64,000 nucleotides of DNA, from the NCBI GenBank assembly GCA_009778325.1, contig WRJZ01000053.1:57302-121301 (forward strand), given 5' to 3'. Within the stretch, counting starts at the first letter, position 1; every line of letters starts with the position of its first letter. The DNA is from Candidatus Endomicrobium neocapritermitis. Lineage in GTDB: Bacteria; Elusimicrobiota; Endomicrobiia; Endomicrobiales; Endomicrobiaceae. Below, in pieces: positions 25,846 through 33,609 of this stretch. Below the pieces are notes generated by a model. The model saw only the letters and a program-made list of their open reading frames with translations. It did no database searches and had not been told where the DNA came from. A program made the position numbers and the translations under genes.

Positions 25846-26956
25846 TAAAATAATTATCGGCGCCGGTTTGTACGGGATGCATGCCGCGTTATTTTGCGGC
25901 AGGCGCGGTGAAAACGTACTTGTATTGGAATGCGACGGCGGACCGTTTGAAAGAGCCACGTATATAAATCAAGCGCGGGTTCATATGGGATACCATTACC
26001 CGCGTTCCATATCTACCGCCGTTAAGTCCCGAGAATATTTTGACAGATTTAACAGAGACTACGGCTTTTGCGTGCATGATAAATTTGACCAAATTTATGC
26101 GACGAGCTCAAGATTCGGCTGGACAAGCGCCGGACAATTTAAAAAGTTTTGTAAAAACGCGGATATCCCCTGTGACGAAATCCCGGCCGGAACATACTTC
26201 AAGGACGGCATGTGCGACGGCGCGTTTCTTACTACCGAATATACTTATGACGCGCATATGCTTAAGAATTGGTTTATTTCCGAAATTCAAAAACTCCCAA
26301 ACGTAAAAATTTTTTATAACGCGAAAATAAAAAGCATTAAAAACGACGATAAATATTATGCGTTTACGCTTGATAACGGACAAACGCATAAAACAGAATT
26401 TGTCCTTAACGCTGCGTATGCAGGAGTTAACCAAATACACGCTATGTTGGGATTTCCCATGTTTCAAATAAAATATGAACTTTGCGAAATGATAATATGT
26501 AAAACCGGCGAAAAACTTAAAAACAAAGGAATAACCGTAATGGACGGAGCTTTCTTTTCCATTATGCCTTTCGGCAAAACCGGATACCATTCGCTTACTT
26601 CAGTTACGTTCACGCCGCATGTCACAAGTTATGAGAGCGTCCCTACATTCGCATGCCAGTCCCGTTCCGGCGGATTTTGTTCGCCTGGAAATTTGGGAAA
26701 TTGCAACGCGTGCCCCGCAAAGCCGGAGAGCGCTTGGGAGTTTATGTCGCATTTGGCTAAAAAGTATTTGAAAGACGAATACGGCTTCGAGTACGTTAAA
26801 TCGCTGTATTCGATGAAACCGATACTCAAGGCTTCCGAAATAGACGATTCCCGTCCGACCGTATTACGCCGTTACAATGAAAATCCGCGTTTTGTAAGCG
26901 TGCTGTCCGGTAAAATAAACACGGTTTACGAATTAGAACAGGAGCTGCTTAAATGA
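25838..26956 (+). CDS. FAD-dependent oxidoreductase (DAO-like)
   Basis: This 372-residue protein starts with a Rossmann FAD-binding motif KIIIGAGLYGMHAALFC, with VLVLE as the second-strand acidic end, and continues with ARVHMGYHYPRS. A cysteine-rich segment (SGGFCSPGNLGNCNACP) near residue 280 is unusual and could bind metal. It overlaps its neighbours by eight and four bases, so it is translated with them. The family oxidises amines, hydroxy acids or sugar derivatives; in this context a sugar-modifying step is likely. Confidence 0.8.
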   Translation: MFDKIIIGAGLYGMHAALFCGRRGENVLVLECDGGPFERATYINQARVHMGYHYPRSISTAVKSREYFDRFNRDYGFCVHDKFDQIYATSSRFGWTSAGQFKKFCKNADIPCDEIPAGTYFKDGMCDGAFLTTEYTYDAHMLKNWFISEIQKLPNVKIFYNAKIKSIKNDDKYYAFTLDNGQTHKTEFVLNAAYAGVNQIHAMLGFPMFQIKYELCEMIICKTGEKLKNKGITVMDGAFFSIMPFGKTGYHSLTSVTFTPHVTSYESVPTFACQSRSGGFCSPGNLGNCNACPAKPESAWEFMSHLAKKYLKDEYGFEYVKSLYSMKPILKASEIDDSRPTVLRRYNENPRFVSVLSGKINTVYELEQELLK

Positions 26957-27873
26957 GCATAAAACAAAAAAAATTTGTTTCAGCGGTAGTTTATGTGCGT
27001 AATGCGGAAAAAGAAATAGAAAATTTTCTTAAAATGTTGCACGGCGTGTTAAGCGTGAATTTTGAGAAATTTGAAATCATTTGCGCCAACGATGCTTCAA
27101 CGGATAACAGCAAGAAAATTATTCAGGAACTCGCGGACAGTTTTGACAGCGGTATTTTAAGTATTGTAAATATGGGCTATTATCAGGGCGTAGAAGCCGC
27201 AATGCATGCCGGAGTCGACTTTGCCGTGGGCGATTTTGTTTTTGAATTTGATTCAACGGTAATGGACTATGATTCCGACTTGATAATGCAGGTATATAAC
27301 CGCTCGCTGCAGGGATTTGATATTGTTTCCTGCGGTAAAGATCAGAAAATGTCCTCGAAATTATTTTATTCGATTTATAATCTTTACGCTCATTCGGGCG
27401 CGCAGCATAAACTTAAAAGCGAAACATTTCGCGTGCTTTCCCGCAGAGCCATTAACCGCATTCATTCGATGAGCGTAACAATTCCTTACCGCAAAGCGTT
27501 ATATTCCAATTGCGGTTTGAAGATGGATTACATATATTATACGGGCGATTCCAAACGCTGCGGAACTCTGAAGGACAAGTATGATACCGCCGTAACCGCT
27601 TTAATTCTGTTTACCGGCATAGCCTATAAGGTCGCATTGCTTTTCACATTCGCTATGATGCTTGTTACTTTAGGAACGGCAGGTTATGTAGCGGCTGTAT
27701 ATATTTTGGGAAATCCTGTTGCCGGATATACGACTATGATGCTTTTTATGTCAATGGCGTTTTTTATGTTATTTGCGATTTTATCTATAGTTATCAAGTA
27801 TCTTTCGGTAATTTTAGAAATCGTTTTTAATAACCGGCGATATGTTATCGAGTCGATTGAAAAGGTAAAATGA
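26953..27873 (+). CDS. Family 2 glycosyltransferase with C-terminal membrane spans
   Basis: This 306-residue protein has SAVVYVRNAEKEIENFL, ICANDASTDNSKKII and EFDSTVMDYDSDL in the GT-A domain. Two membrane spans follow at about 222-245 and 254-282. That layout resembles DPM/GtrB-type enzymes that load sugars onto polyprenyl phosphate. The metal site reads EFDST rather than a plain DxD. It overlaps the previous gene by four bases, and a 27-codon frame overlaps its own stop. Confidence 0.82.
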   Translation: MSIKQKKFVSAVVYVRNAEKEIENFLKMLHGVLSVNFEKFEIICANDASTDNSKKIIQELADSFDSGILSIVNMGYYQGVEAAMHAGVDFAVGDFVFEFDSTVMDYDSDLIMQVYNRSLQGFDIVSCGKDQKMSSKLFYSIYNLYAHSGAQHKLKSETFRVLSRRAINRIHSMSVTIPYRKALYSNCGLKMDYIYYTGDSKRCGTLKDKYDTAVTALILFTGIAYKVALLFTFAMMLVTLGTAGYVAAVYILGNPVAGYTTMMLFMSMAFFMLFAILSIVIKYLSVILEIVFNNRRYVIESIEKVK

Positions 27874-27953
27874 ATATTAACGAAAGCATTTCAAAAGGCA
27901 GCATTAGAGTGGGTTCACACTCTAATTCCGCCGTTGTAATTGCAAAAATATGA
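27870..27953 (+). CDS. Possible 27-residue coupled small protein
   Basis: ATG at 27870 overlaps the stop of the glycosyltransferase (ATGA), has AAAAGGT upstream, and encodes MNINESISKGSIRVGSHSNS followed by AVVIAKI. The DNA contains the palindrome ATTAGAGTG-GGTTCA-CACTCTAAT. It fills the only sizeable gap in this tightly packed operon, 12 bases before the next start. It may be a real small protein, a coupling device or a remnant. Confidence 0.35.
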   Translation: MNINESISKGSIRVGSHSNSAVVIAKI

Positions 27954-27965
27954 CAGAGATAAAAT

Positions 27966-30047
27966 ATGAATAAGCTGAATGATTTAAATTTTTTGCGCAA
28001 TGAAACGTATAATCAGAGAAAAATTGCGCTTTTCGCGATACTTTCCGTCTGCTTGGGCATATATTTTACGCTGGTTTCTTATCCGGGAGTTATGTATACC
28101 GACTCATACAATCGCTTGAATATGGCCAAGGCCATTTTAGACGGAATGCAGTCTTTTAATTTTTCTAATATCAACAGCTGGATAAGCATTACGCCGTCAT
28201 TTTTTATGGCGTTCTTATACGCTTTTACGAATAATTTTGCGTCTTTTACGCTTGTGCAAGCCGTATTATTCTTCTTTTCATCTTTCCTGATGATAGACAA
28301 ATTTGTATCTCATTACAAAACAGCCGCTGTCGTCTTGTTTATTATTTGCCCGATATTTTACAGCTATAGCATTTTTTACGAAATGTCCGTCGGAAGCGTT
28401 ATAGGCATTAATTTCGGACTGCTGCTGTTGTTTGGTGAAAGTCTGAAAGATTTCAAATCTTGGAAAACTTTTCATAAATTATCGTATTTCGCCGCTTTGT
28501 TTATATGTTTTTATATCGCTTTTGGTTTCAGGCAAAACGCCTTTACGATCGCGCCGGTTATTATTGCGATTCCCGCGGTTTATTTTTATAAAAAATATAA
28601 AAATAAGCTGTTGTTCGTATTGCAAATTGCGGCTGTTTTATTTAGTTTGATTTTTGTCAGCCTGTTTCCGTATATGCTTGGAATTAAAGTGCTTGACAGT
28701 TCTTCCTCGGGATTTGTTTGGGAGATTCTAAGCGTTATACAAGAAATGCCCGAAGATAAGCAGAAAGATTACGGTAATTATCTGGATTTTATAGCGGATG
28801 ACGGAAGCACATTGAAAGCTTTGGCGGCAAATAATAAATCTGCAAGCGTAAATAGATGGCAATGGGATATCTTTGGCGTTTCCAAGTTAGGAAGTAAAAA
28901 TATCAAAAAAGAAATTTTGCGCAGATATGCTAATTTGATTATTCATGAACCAAAATACTGCTTAAAGACAAAACTGTATTTTACCGGACGAACATTAGGA
29001 ATCACCGAACCGTTGGCTGATAAAGGATTTGATTATAATCGAGCGGATCGAATGCAAAGTCTGGGCATGGTAGATAATAAACTTAGACGGAAATTTGTTG
29101 ACGGTTATAATAAATTTCAGGATTTTTTCGTAATTTCTCGCATCCCCTGGATATGCTTCCTCATCGGTTTATTGTGTGTCATTTGGCAATTTATTAAAGC
29201 CGACAGAAAACACTTTTCAGGTACCCTTACGCTTTATTTGATCGCGGTTTTTTATTACGGCGCTTTTATAATCAATACGCAGAGCTTTGAATTTCGCTAT
29301 TTTTTCCCTTCGTTTTATTTTCTTTTCATCATAACCGCGGATACGGTTTTCACGATTATCCGCCGATATATGTCTAAAGATGTTTTTAAGGATATTCATA
29401 ATACGCATATCAAGGTCATTTTAAAATTTCTTGTCATTGCGGCAAGCGCTGCTTTGATTTTTATCTGGCCGATATCCAAGTTTTACGGCGCTTCTTATAT
29501 TTTAGATGTCCGGCAAGTAAAGCAGGTTTGTGTTTGGGCTATATTTCAGGTTCAATGCGCTTCTCATGTTTTCAATATTTGGGAAATAAGGCAAATTTAT
29601 AGCGGTTATACTCGGCAAGCGCATGGCGACATTGCCTTGCATAACGAAAACATTCGTCAATTAAAGCGGATTAGGAGCAAAGGCATTCTTTTATATAACG
29701 ATAAAGTTTTTAAAATTTATTATTATGAAAGCGCGCTTTACTACATAACCGATAAAAAGACCGATGTTTCCGCGAGATTCTTTCTGCACTTGTATCCGGA
29801 AAATTTGAATGATACACCCGATAAGCGCGTTCAATACTGGGACTTTTCTTTTGTTTCAAATGAAATGCTTTTGCCGTCTTCAAAAGCATTTATGGTTGCT
29901 AAAATAAACCTTCCGAATTATGCGATAAAAACTATTAACACCGGACAATTTATCGGTAAAGAGCGATTGTGGAGTCATTCTATCCGGTTTCCGGAATATT
30001 TTCCGTCAAAAGACAGTATTAACTCGGCGATGGAAATTAGACAATGA
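27966..30047 (+). CDS. Large multi-spanning membrane protein, probable GT-C type glycosyltransferase
   Basis: This 693-residue protein has about 11 membrane spans (from LFAILSVCLGIYFTLVSYPG to VILKFLVIAASAALIFIWP) and a C-terminal soluble part of about 190 residues. The first external loop contains MYTDSYNRLNMAKAI, which has an acidic residue where GT-C enzymes usually keep their catalytic Asp. This resembles PMT/ArnT or DUF6020-type proteins, which use polyprenyl-phosphate sugars. The preceding GT2 could supply that donor. The family assignment is by topology and is not certain. Confidence 0.65.
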   Translation: MNKLNDLNFLRNETYNQRKIALFAILSVCLGIYFTLVSYPGVMYTDSYNRLNMAKAILDGMQSFNFSNINSWISITPSFFMAFLYAFTNNFASFTLVQAVLFFFSSFLMIDKFVSHYKTAAVVLFIICPIFYSYSIFYEMSVGSVIGINFGLLLLFGESLKDFKSWKTFHKLSYFAALFICFYIAFGFRQNAFTIAPVIIAIPAVYFYKKYKNKLLFVLQIAAVLFSLIFVSLFPYMLGIKVLDSSSSGFVWEILSVIQEMPEDKQKDYGNYLDFIADDGSTLKALAANNKSASVNRWQWDIFGVSKLGSKNIKKEILRRYANLIIHEPKYCLKTKLYFTGRTLGITEPLADKGFDYNRADRMQSLGMVDNKLRRKFVDGYNKFQDFFVISRIPWICFLIGLLCVIWQFIKADRKHFSGTLTLYLIAVFYYGAFIINTQSFEFRYFFPSFYFLFIITADTVFTIIRRYMSKDVFKDIHNTHIKVILKFLVIAASAALIFIWPISKFYGASYILDVRQVKQVCVWAIFQVQCASHVFNIWEIRQIYSGYTRQAHGDIALHNENIRQLKRIRSKGILLYNDKVFKIYYYESALYYITDKKTDVSARFFLHLYPENLNDTPDKRVQYWDFSFVSNEMLLPSSKAFMVAKINLPNYAIKTINTGQFIGKERLWSHSIRFPEYFPSKDSINSAMEIRQ

Positions 30048-30055
30048 GGTAAAGC

Positions 30056-30982
30056 ATGAATATACTTATAGGTTACACGGGTTTTGTCGGGTCAAATCTT
30101 TATAAACAGCAAAAATTCGACGGCGTTTTTAATTCAAAAAATATTGCGGATTCTTTTGGCTCTAATCCGGATTTGTGCGTTTACGCCGGGATTCGCGCAG
30201 AAAAATTTGCCGCGGATAAATTCCCGCAGCAAGACCTGAGTCATATAAAAGAAGCTATCGAAAATATAAAGCAAATTAACCCTAAAAAGCTTATTCTCGT
30301 TTCAACCGTTGACGTTATTCCTTCGCCGCAAAAGGAAGATATTTTTGAAGACACATCGTACCGAACAGACAGGCTTACCCCATACGGCCGCAATCGTCTT
30401 TTACTTGAGAATGAAGTACACAAACTTTACTCCGATGCTCTTATAATCCGCCTTCCTGCTTTGTTTGGGGACGGGCTTAAGAAGAATTTTATATATGACT
30501 TGATTCATTTTATTCCGGTTATGCTTAAAAAGGAAAAATTTGAGGAACTCTCTGCGAACGCGGCGGACTTAAGAAATTTTTATGCGGAAGACGCAAACGG
30601 ATTTTTTCGTATTGCAGAAAAAATTTCGAGCAGCGAGCGGGCAGGATTAAAATCTTTATTTAAGAGTTTAAATTTTTCCGCGCTTAATTTTACGGATTCC
30701 CGCTCAAAGTTTGCGTTTTATAATTTGAAATATCTTTGGGCGCATATGGAAACGCTGCTTGAAAGCGGGGTAAAGCTCGCCCATATGGCATCCGAGCCTG
30801 TTCCCGCAGCGGAAATATACCGTGTTGTTTATGGAGGTGCTTTTTTTAATGAAATTTCGGCACAGCCGTTTGACTATTCTTTTTTCAAAACACGCCACAC
30901 AGCTCTTTTGGGTGGGAAAAACGGATATATTTTTGAAAAAAGCAGAATCATTTCAGAAATCGCAGACTTTGTAAATGAATAG
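30056..30982 (+). CDS. NAD-dependent epimerase/dehydratase-like (SDR) protein
   Basis: This 308-residue protein starts with MNILIGYTGFVGSNLYKQQ, a glycine-rich nucleotide motif (GYTGFVGS) variant of the extended SDR fold, then LVSTVDVIP and TPYGRNRLLLE. The expected YxxxK reads Y-G-R-N-R, so the catalytic lysine appears to be replaced by arginine. LPALFGDGLKKN and DLRNFYAEDA match later SDR features. It probably makes or modifies a nucleotide sugar, though the altered motif leaves activity open. The Shine-Dalgarno is GAGGT. It ends the cluster operon. Confidence 0.75.
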   Translation: MNILIGYTGFVGSNLYKQQKFDGVFNSKNIADSFGSNPDLCVYAGIRAEKFAADKFPQQDLSHIKEAIENIKQINPKKLILVSTVDVIPSPQKEDIFEDTSYRTDRLTPYGRNRLLLENEVHKLYSDALIIRLPALFGDGLKKNFIYDLIHFIPVMLKKEKFEELSANAADLRNFYAEDANGFFRIAEKISSSERAGLKSLFKSLNFSALNFTDSRSKFAFYNLKYLWAHMETLLESGVKLAHMASEPVPAAEIYRVVYGGAFFNEISAQPFDYSFFKTRHTALLGGKNGYIFEKSRIISEIADFVNE

Positions 30983-31011
30983 ACGCTTTGTGAGACGTTA
31001 TTATTAGCAAT

Positions 31012-31080
31012 ATAGACGTATCCGTTATCATTCCCGTTTATAATGCTGAAAAATATCTTGCTAAGAGCATTATAGCCGTT
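31012..31080 (+). pseudogene. Remnant of a family 2 glycosyltransferase 5' end
   Basis: A frame with no start codon reads IDVSVIIPVYNAEKYLAKSI, the exact N-terminal signature of GT2 domains and nearly identical to the second module of the 1471-residue protein. It loses resemblance immediately afterwards and runs into the antisense of the following kinase gene. This is debris of a deleted glycosyltransferase gene at the cluster boundary. Confidence 0.7.
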
Positions 31081-31120
31081 GCGGCTACAAACCGCATTGC
31101 CTCAAAAGTGATCTCAATCT

Positions 31121-33157
31121 TCACTCATCGCATTCTGCCGACATATAATGCGCAAGTTTTGCTATTACGTCGTCAATATTTAAAGGCTTGCCTACATGAG
31201 CGTTCATTCCGGAGGCGATGGAGTTTTCAATGTCTTCGCGAAACACGTCAGCCGTCATGGCGATTATGGGCACGGTTTTGGCGCGGGGATTGTCAATCGC
31301 GCGGATCATTCCGGTCGCCTCGTAACCGTCAATTTCCGGCATATGGACATCCATAAGAATTGCGTCGTAGGCCGACGGATTCGCGGCAAACATCTCATAT
31401 GCCATGCGTCCGTTTTCGGCAAAATCAATTTTGGCGCCGGAAGGCCCCAGTAAAGCGGCGACAATTTCACGGTTTATTTCAATGTCTTCGGCGATTAGAA
31501 TTTTTTTGTTTTTAAAACAGCCTTTCGAATACTTTTCGTTAATGCCGGCATCCTCACCCTCGCTCGTTTCGGGCAGAGGCTGCGTTATATCGGCGCGGAT
31601 ATTGAAAATAAAACTTGTTCCGTGCCCGGATTCGGATTCTATCTTTATTTCACCGTCCATCATTTCAACGATTTGTTTTGAAATGGCAAGGCCTAATCCT
31701 GTGCCGCCGTATTTACGGGAGATGCTGCCGTCGGCCTGTTCGAACGGTTTAAATAAGTTCGCCTGCTGTTCCTGCGTTATGCCGATGCCGGTATCTTTTA
31801 CTTCAAACTGCAAAATACAGCTTCCATTCTCTTCTTTAAGCTTGCGGACGAAAAGAGAAATTTTACCGCTGTCAGGCGTAAATTTGACTGCGTTGCTGAG
31901 AAGATTGGTTATGACCTGGCTAAGCCTTTGCTCATCCGAATTTATAGTTTCCGGAACATTTTTGTCAATTGAAAGGATAAAGAGCTGTTTTTTTTCTTCC
32001 ATCTGATGGCTTATCACATTGGCAACTCTCGCGAGCATATTTTCAAGATTGAAATCCGCGAAAGAAAGCACTAATTTATTCGCTTCAAATTTCGATACGT
32101 CAAGCACGTCGTTGATTATGCCGAGCAAATGCGTTGACGCCGACTCTATCTTCTCAAAACAATAATCTTTACGCTCAATGTCTTGCGAGTTTTTGCCGAT
32201 ATTTGTCATGCCGATAATCGTATTCATCGGCGTGCGTATTTCATGGCTCATGCGCGATAAAAATTCACTTTTTGCTATGCTGCCCTGCTCAGCCATTTTT
32301 TTTGCTTTTATAAGTTCCTCATCGGCAATATTTCTGCCGATAGATCCGGAAAAAACGCCGGCAATCAATTTGCCTAAAGCAATATTGCTTTCGTTCCAAT
32401 TATAAAACGTTTCATAGACAATAAACCCCAAAACTCCCCAAAACTTTCCGGAAACATAAATGGGAATGTTAAGGGACGCGCGCATATTATTATCTTTGGC
32501 GGTCTTGAAGTCCAAATGTTTCAGTATGCGGTAATCGCTTATTGCCGAATAGCCTTTATCGAGTAAATCTTTGTAATACTGCATATCCGGGGTTAACGGC
32601 CATTTGTCTTTTCCGCCGATAAACGGAGTGCCTTTTTCGTCAAGCCATTCGTAAAGGCATTCTAAAATTTCAGATTCTTTCCGGTATTGCGACAAAAACG
32701 CGTGATTAACCTTCATAAACTCGCCTGACATTTTTAAAGCTTTTCTGATAAGTTCGTTCGGATCTTCGTTTGTCGTAAAACTTTGGTAAATGGCGGACAC
32801 CAGTTCCTGTTGCTGCAAACGTTTTTTTAGTTCCGCGTTATCCGTGATTGAGGTAAGCATATGGTGTGTCATTGTAACCATCGCGAGCACAAAAACAGCG
32901 CCTAAGAAAAAAATAAAAGAGATCAGCAGATCTTGCGTAGATATTGTTTTATGAAACGCGTAAATCACCAGATTAACAACATAACCGATTAAAAAGAAAA
33001 GCATCATAATAAAACAAACTATATAAATCCAATTGCTGAATAGCTTTTGCATGTTGATTTGTACTTTGAGATTAGACAGAGATTTATAATACTTTGCAAT
33101 ACCGTACAGCATAATGCATACACCTAACGCGGTGAATAAAACACAAATTGTACGCAT
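31121..33157 (-). CDS. Membrane hybrid histidine kinase: TM-GAF-HisKA-HATPase-REC
   Basis: This 678-residue protein has three membrane spans (about 3-20, 44-68, 77-100) and a GAF-like domain (about 130-290). HisKA follows with RMSHEIRTPMNTIIGM, an HATPase with GTGLGLAISKQIVEMM, and a receiver with AILMDVHMPEIDG. From the GAF domain onward it closely resembles the 1079-residue kinase at the other end of the polysaccharide cluster but lacks the PAS domains, second receiver and HPt. It is convergent with the cluster. A start at 33157 is supported by TTAGGAGAT upstream. Confidence 0.9.
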   Translation of the reverse strand: MRTICVLFTALGVCIMLYGIAKYYKSLSNLKVQINMQKLFSNWIYIVCFIMMLFFLIGYVVNLVIYAFHKTISTQDLLISFIFFLGAVFVLAMVTMTHHMLTSITDNAELKKRLQQQELVSAIYQSFTTNEDPNELIRKALKMSGEFMKVNHAFLSQYRKESEILECLYEWLDEKGTPFIGGKDKWPLTPDMQYYKDLLDKGYSAISDYRILKHLDFKTAKDNNMRASLNIPIYVSGKFWGVLGFIVYETFYNWNESNIALGKLIAGVFSGSIGRNIADEELIKAKKMAEQGSIAKSEFLSRMSHEIRTPMNTIIGMTNIGKNSQDIERKDYCFEKIESASTHLLGIINDVLDVSKFEANKLVLSFADFNLENMLARVANVISHQMEEKKQLFILSIDKNVPETINSDEQRLSQVITNLLSNAVKFTPDSGKISLFVRKLKEENGSCILQFEVKDTGIGITQEQQANLFKPFEQADGSISRKYGGTGLGLAISKQIVEMMDGEIKIESESGHGTSFIFNIRADITQPLPETSEGEDAGINEKYSKGCFKNKKILIAEDIEINREIVAALLGPSGAKIDFAENGRMAYEMFAANPSAYDAILMDVHMPEIDGYEATGMIRAIDNPRAKTVPIIAMTADVFREDIENSIASGMNAHVGKPLNIDDVIAKLAHYMSAECDE

Positions 33158-33315
33158 ATAAAATCTCCTAATAAATCAGAGGACTTTCTTTTTTATAACG
33201 GCAAAACAACCTTAATGCAAGCGTTGGCAGCATTTTTTATATTTGCAGTTCCGTCAAGATTATTGAAGCAATGTAATTATACTATATCTATTATAATAAA
33301 ATAAACCATTCAACA

Positions 33316-33391
33316 AAAACGGCGGATAACAGATAACAGAGAATAATTAAAAGCTGCTAGCCGCTGTCTTACCTATTATCTTTTCTCTATT
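33316..33391. repeat. Word-stem hairpin D (words ATAACAG, AATAATT)
   Basis: The left part AACGGCGGATAACAGATAAC and AGAGAATAATT is partly complementary to the right part TTACCTATTATC, TTTTCTCTATT. It shares CAACAA.AACGGC.GA and AGAGAATAATT with element E at 39.4 kb. Its right end runs into the -35 of the promoter before the tail-fibre-like gene. The stem is weaker than in other members. Confidence 0.5.
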
Positions 33392-33419
33392 GGAACAGTG
33401 TACGCCATTATGCTATAAT
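33390..33419 (+). promoter_or_regulatory. Sigma70-type promoter upstream of the tail-fibre-like gene
   Basis: TTGGAA (33390-33395) and TATAAT (33414-33419) are 18 bases apart, with TG just before the -10 as TGC-TATAAT. Further TATAAT boxes preceded by TTTACC at 18 bases occur in each of the two downstream repeat units. Confidence 0.6.
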
Positions 33420-33426
33420 TTTTTGA

Positions 33427-33603
33427 AGGAGGAAAATGAGATTTACAAAGCTGCAGCCTCTTTACTCTCCCAATTTTACCAATTTCCGTATCCGTTTGTA
33501 TAATAAACAAAGTAAGAAAATGAGCTTTACAAAGTTGTAACCTCTTTACTCTCCCAATTTTTACCGATTTCCGTATCCGTTTGTATAATAATAAACAAAG
33601 GAG
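33427..33603 (+). repeat. Tandem duplication of a promoter/ribosome-binding segment
   Basis: Two units of about 85-88 bases (33427-33511 and 33512-33600) each contain AAATGAG.TTTACAAAG, CCTCTTTACTCTCCCAATTT and GTATCCGTTTGTATAATAA-ACAAAG. A third partial copy of the AAGGAGGAAA start follows and provides the ribosome-binding site for the gene at 33610. Each unit holds a TTTACC-18-TATAAT promoter-like pair. With element D this accounts for the gap 33158-33609. Confidence 0.75.
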
Positions 33604-33609
33604 GAAATT

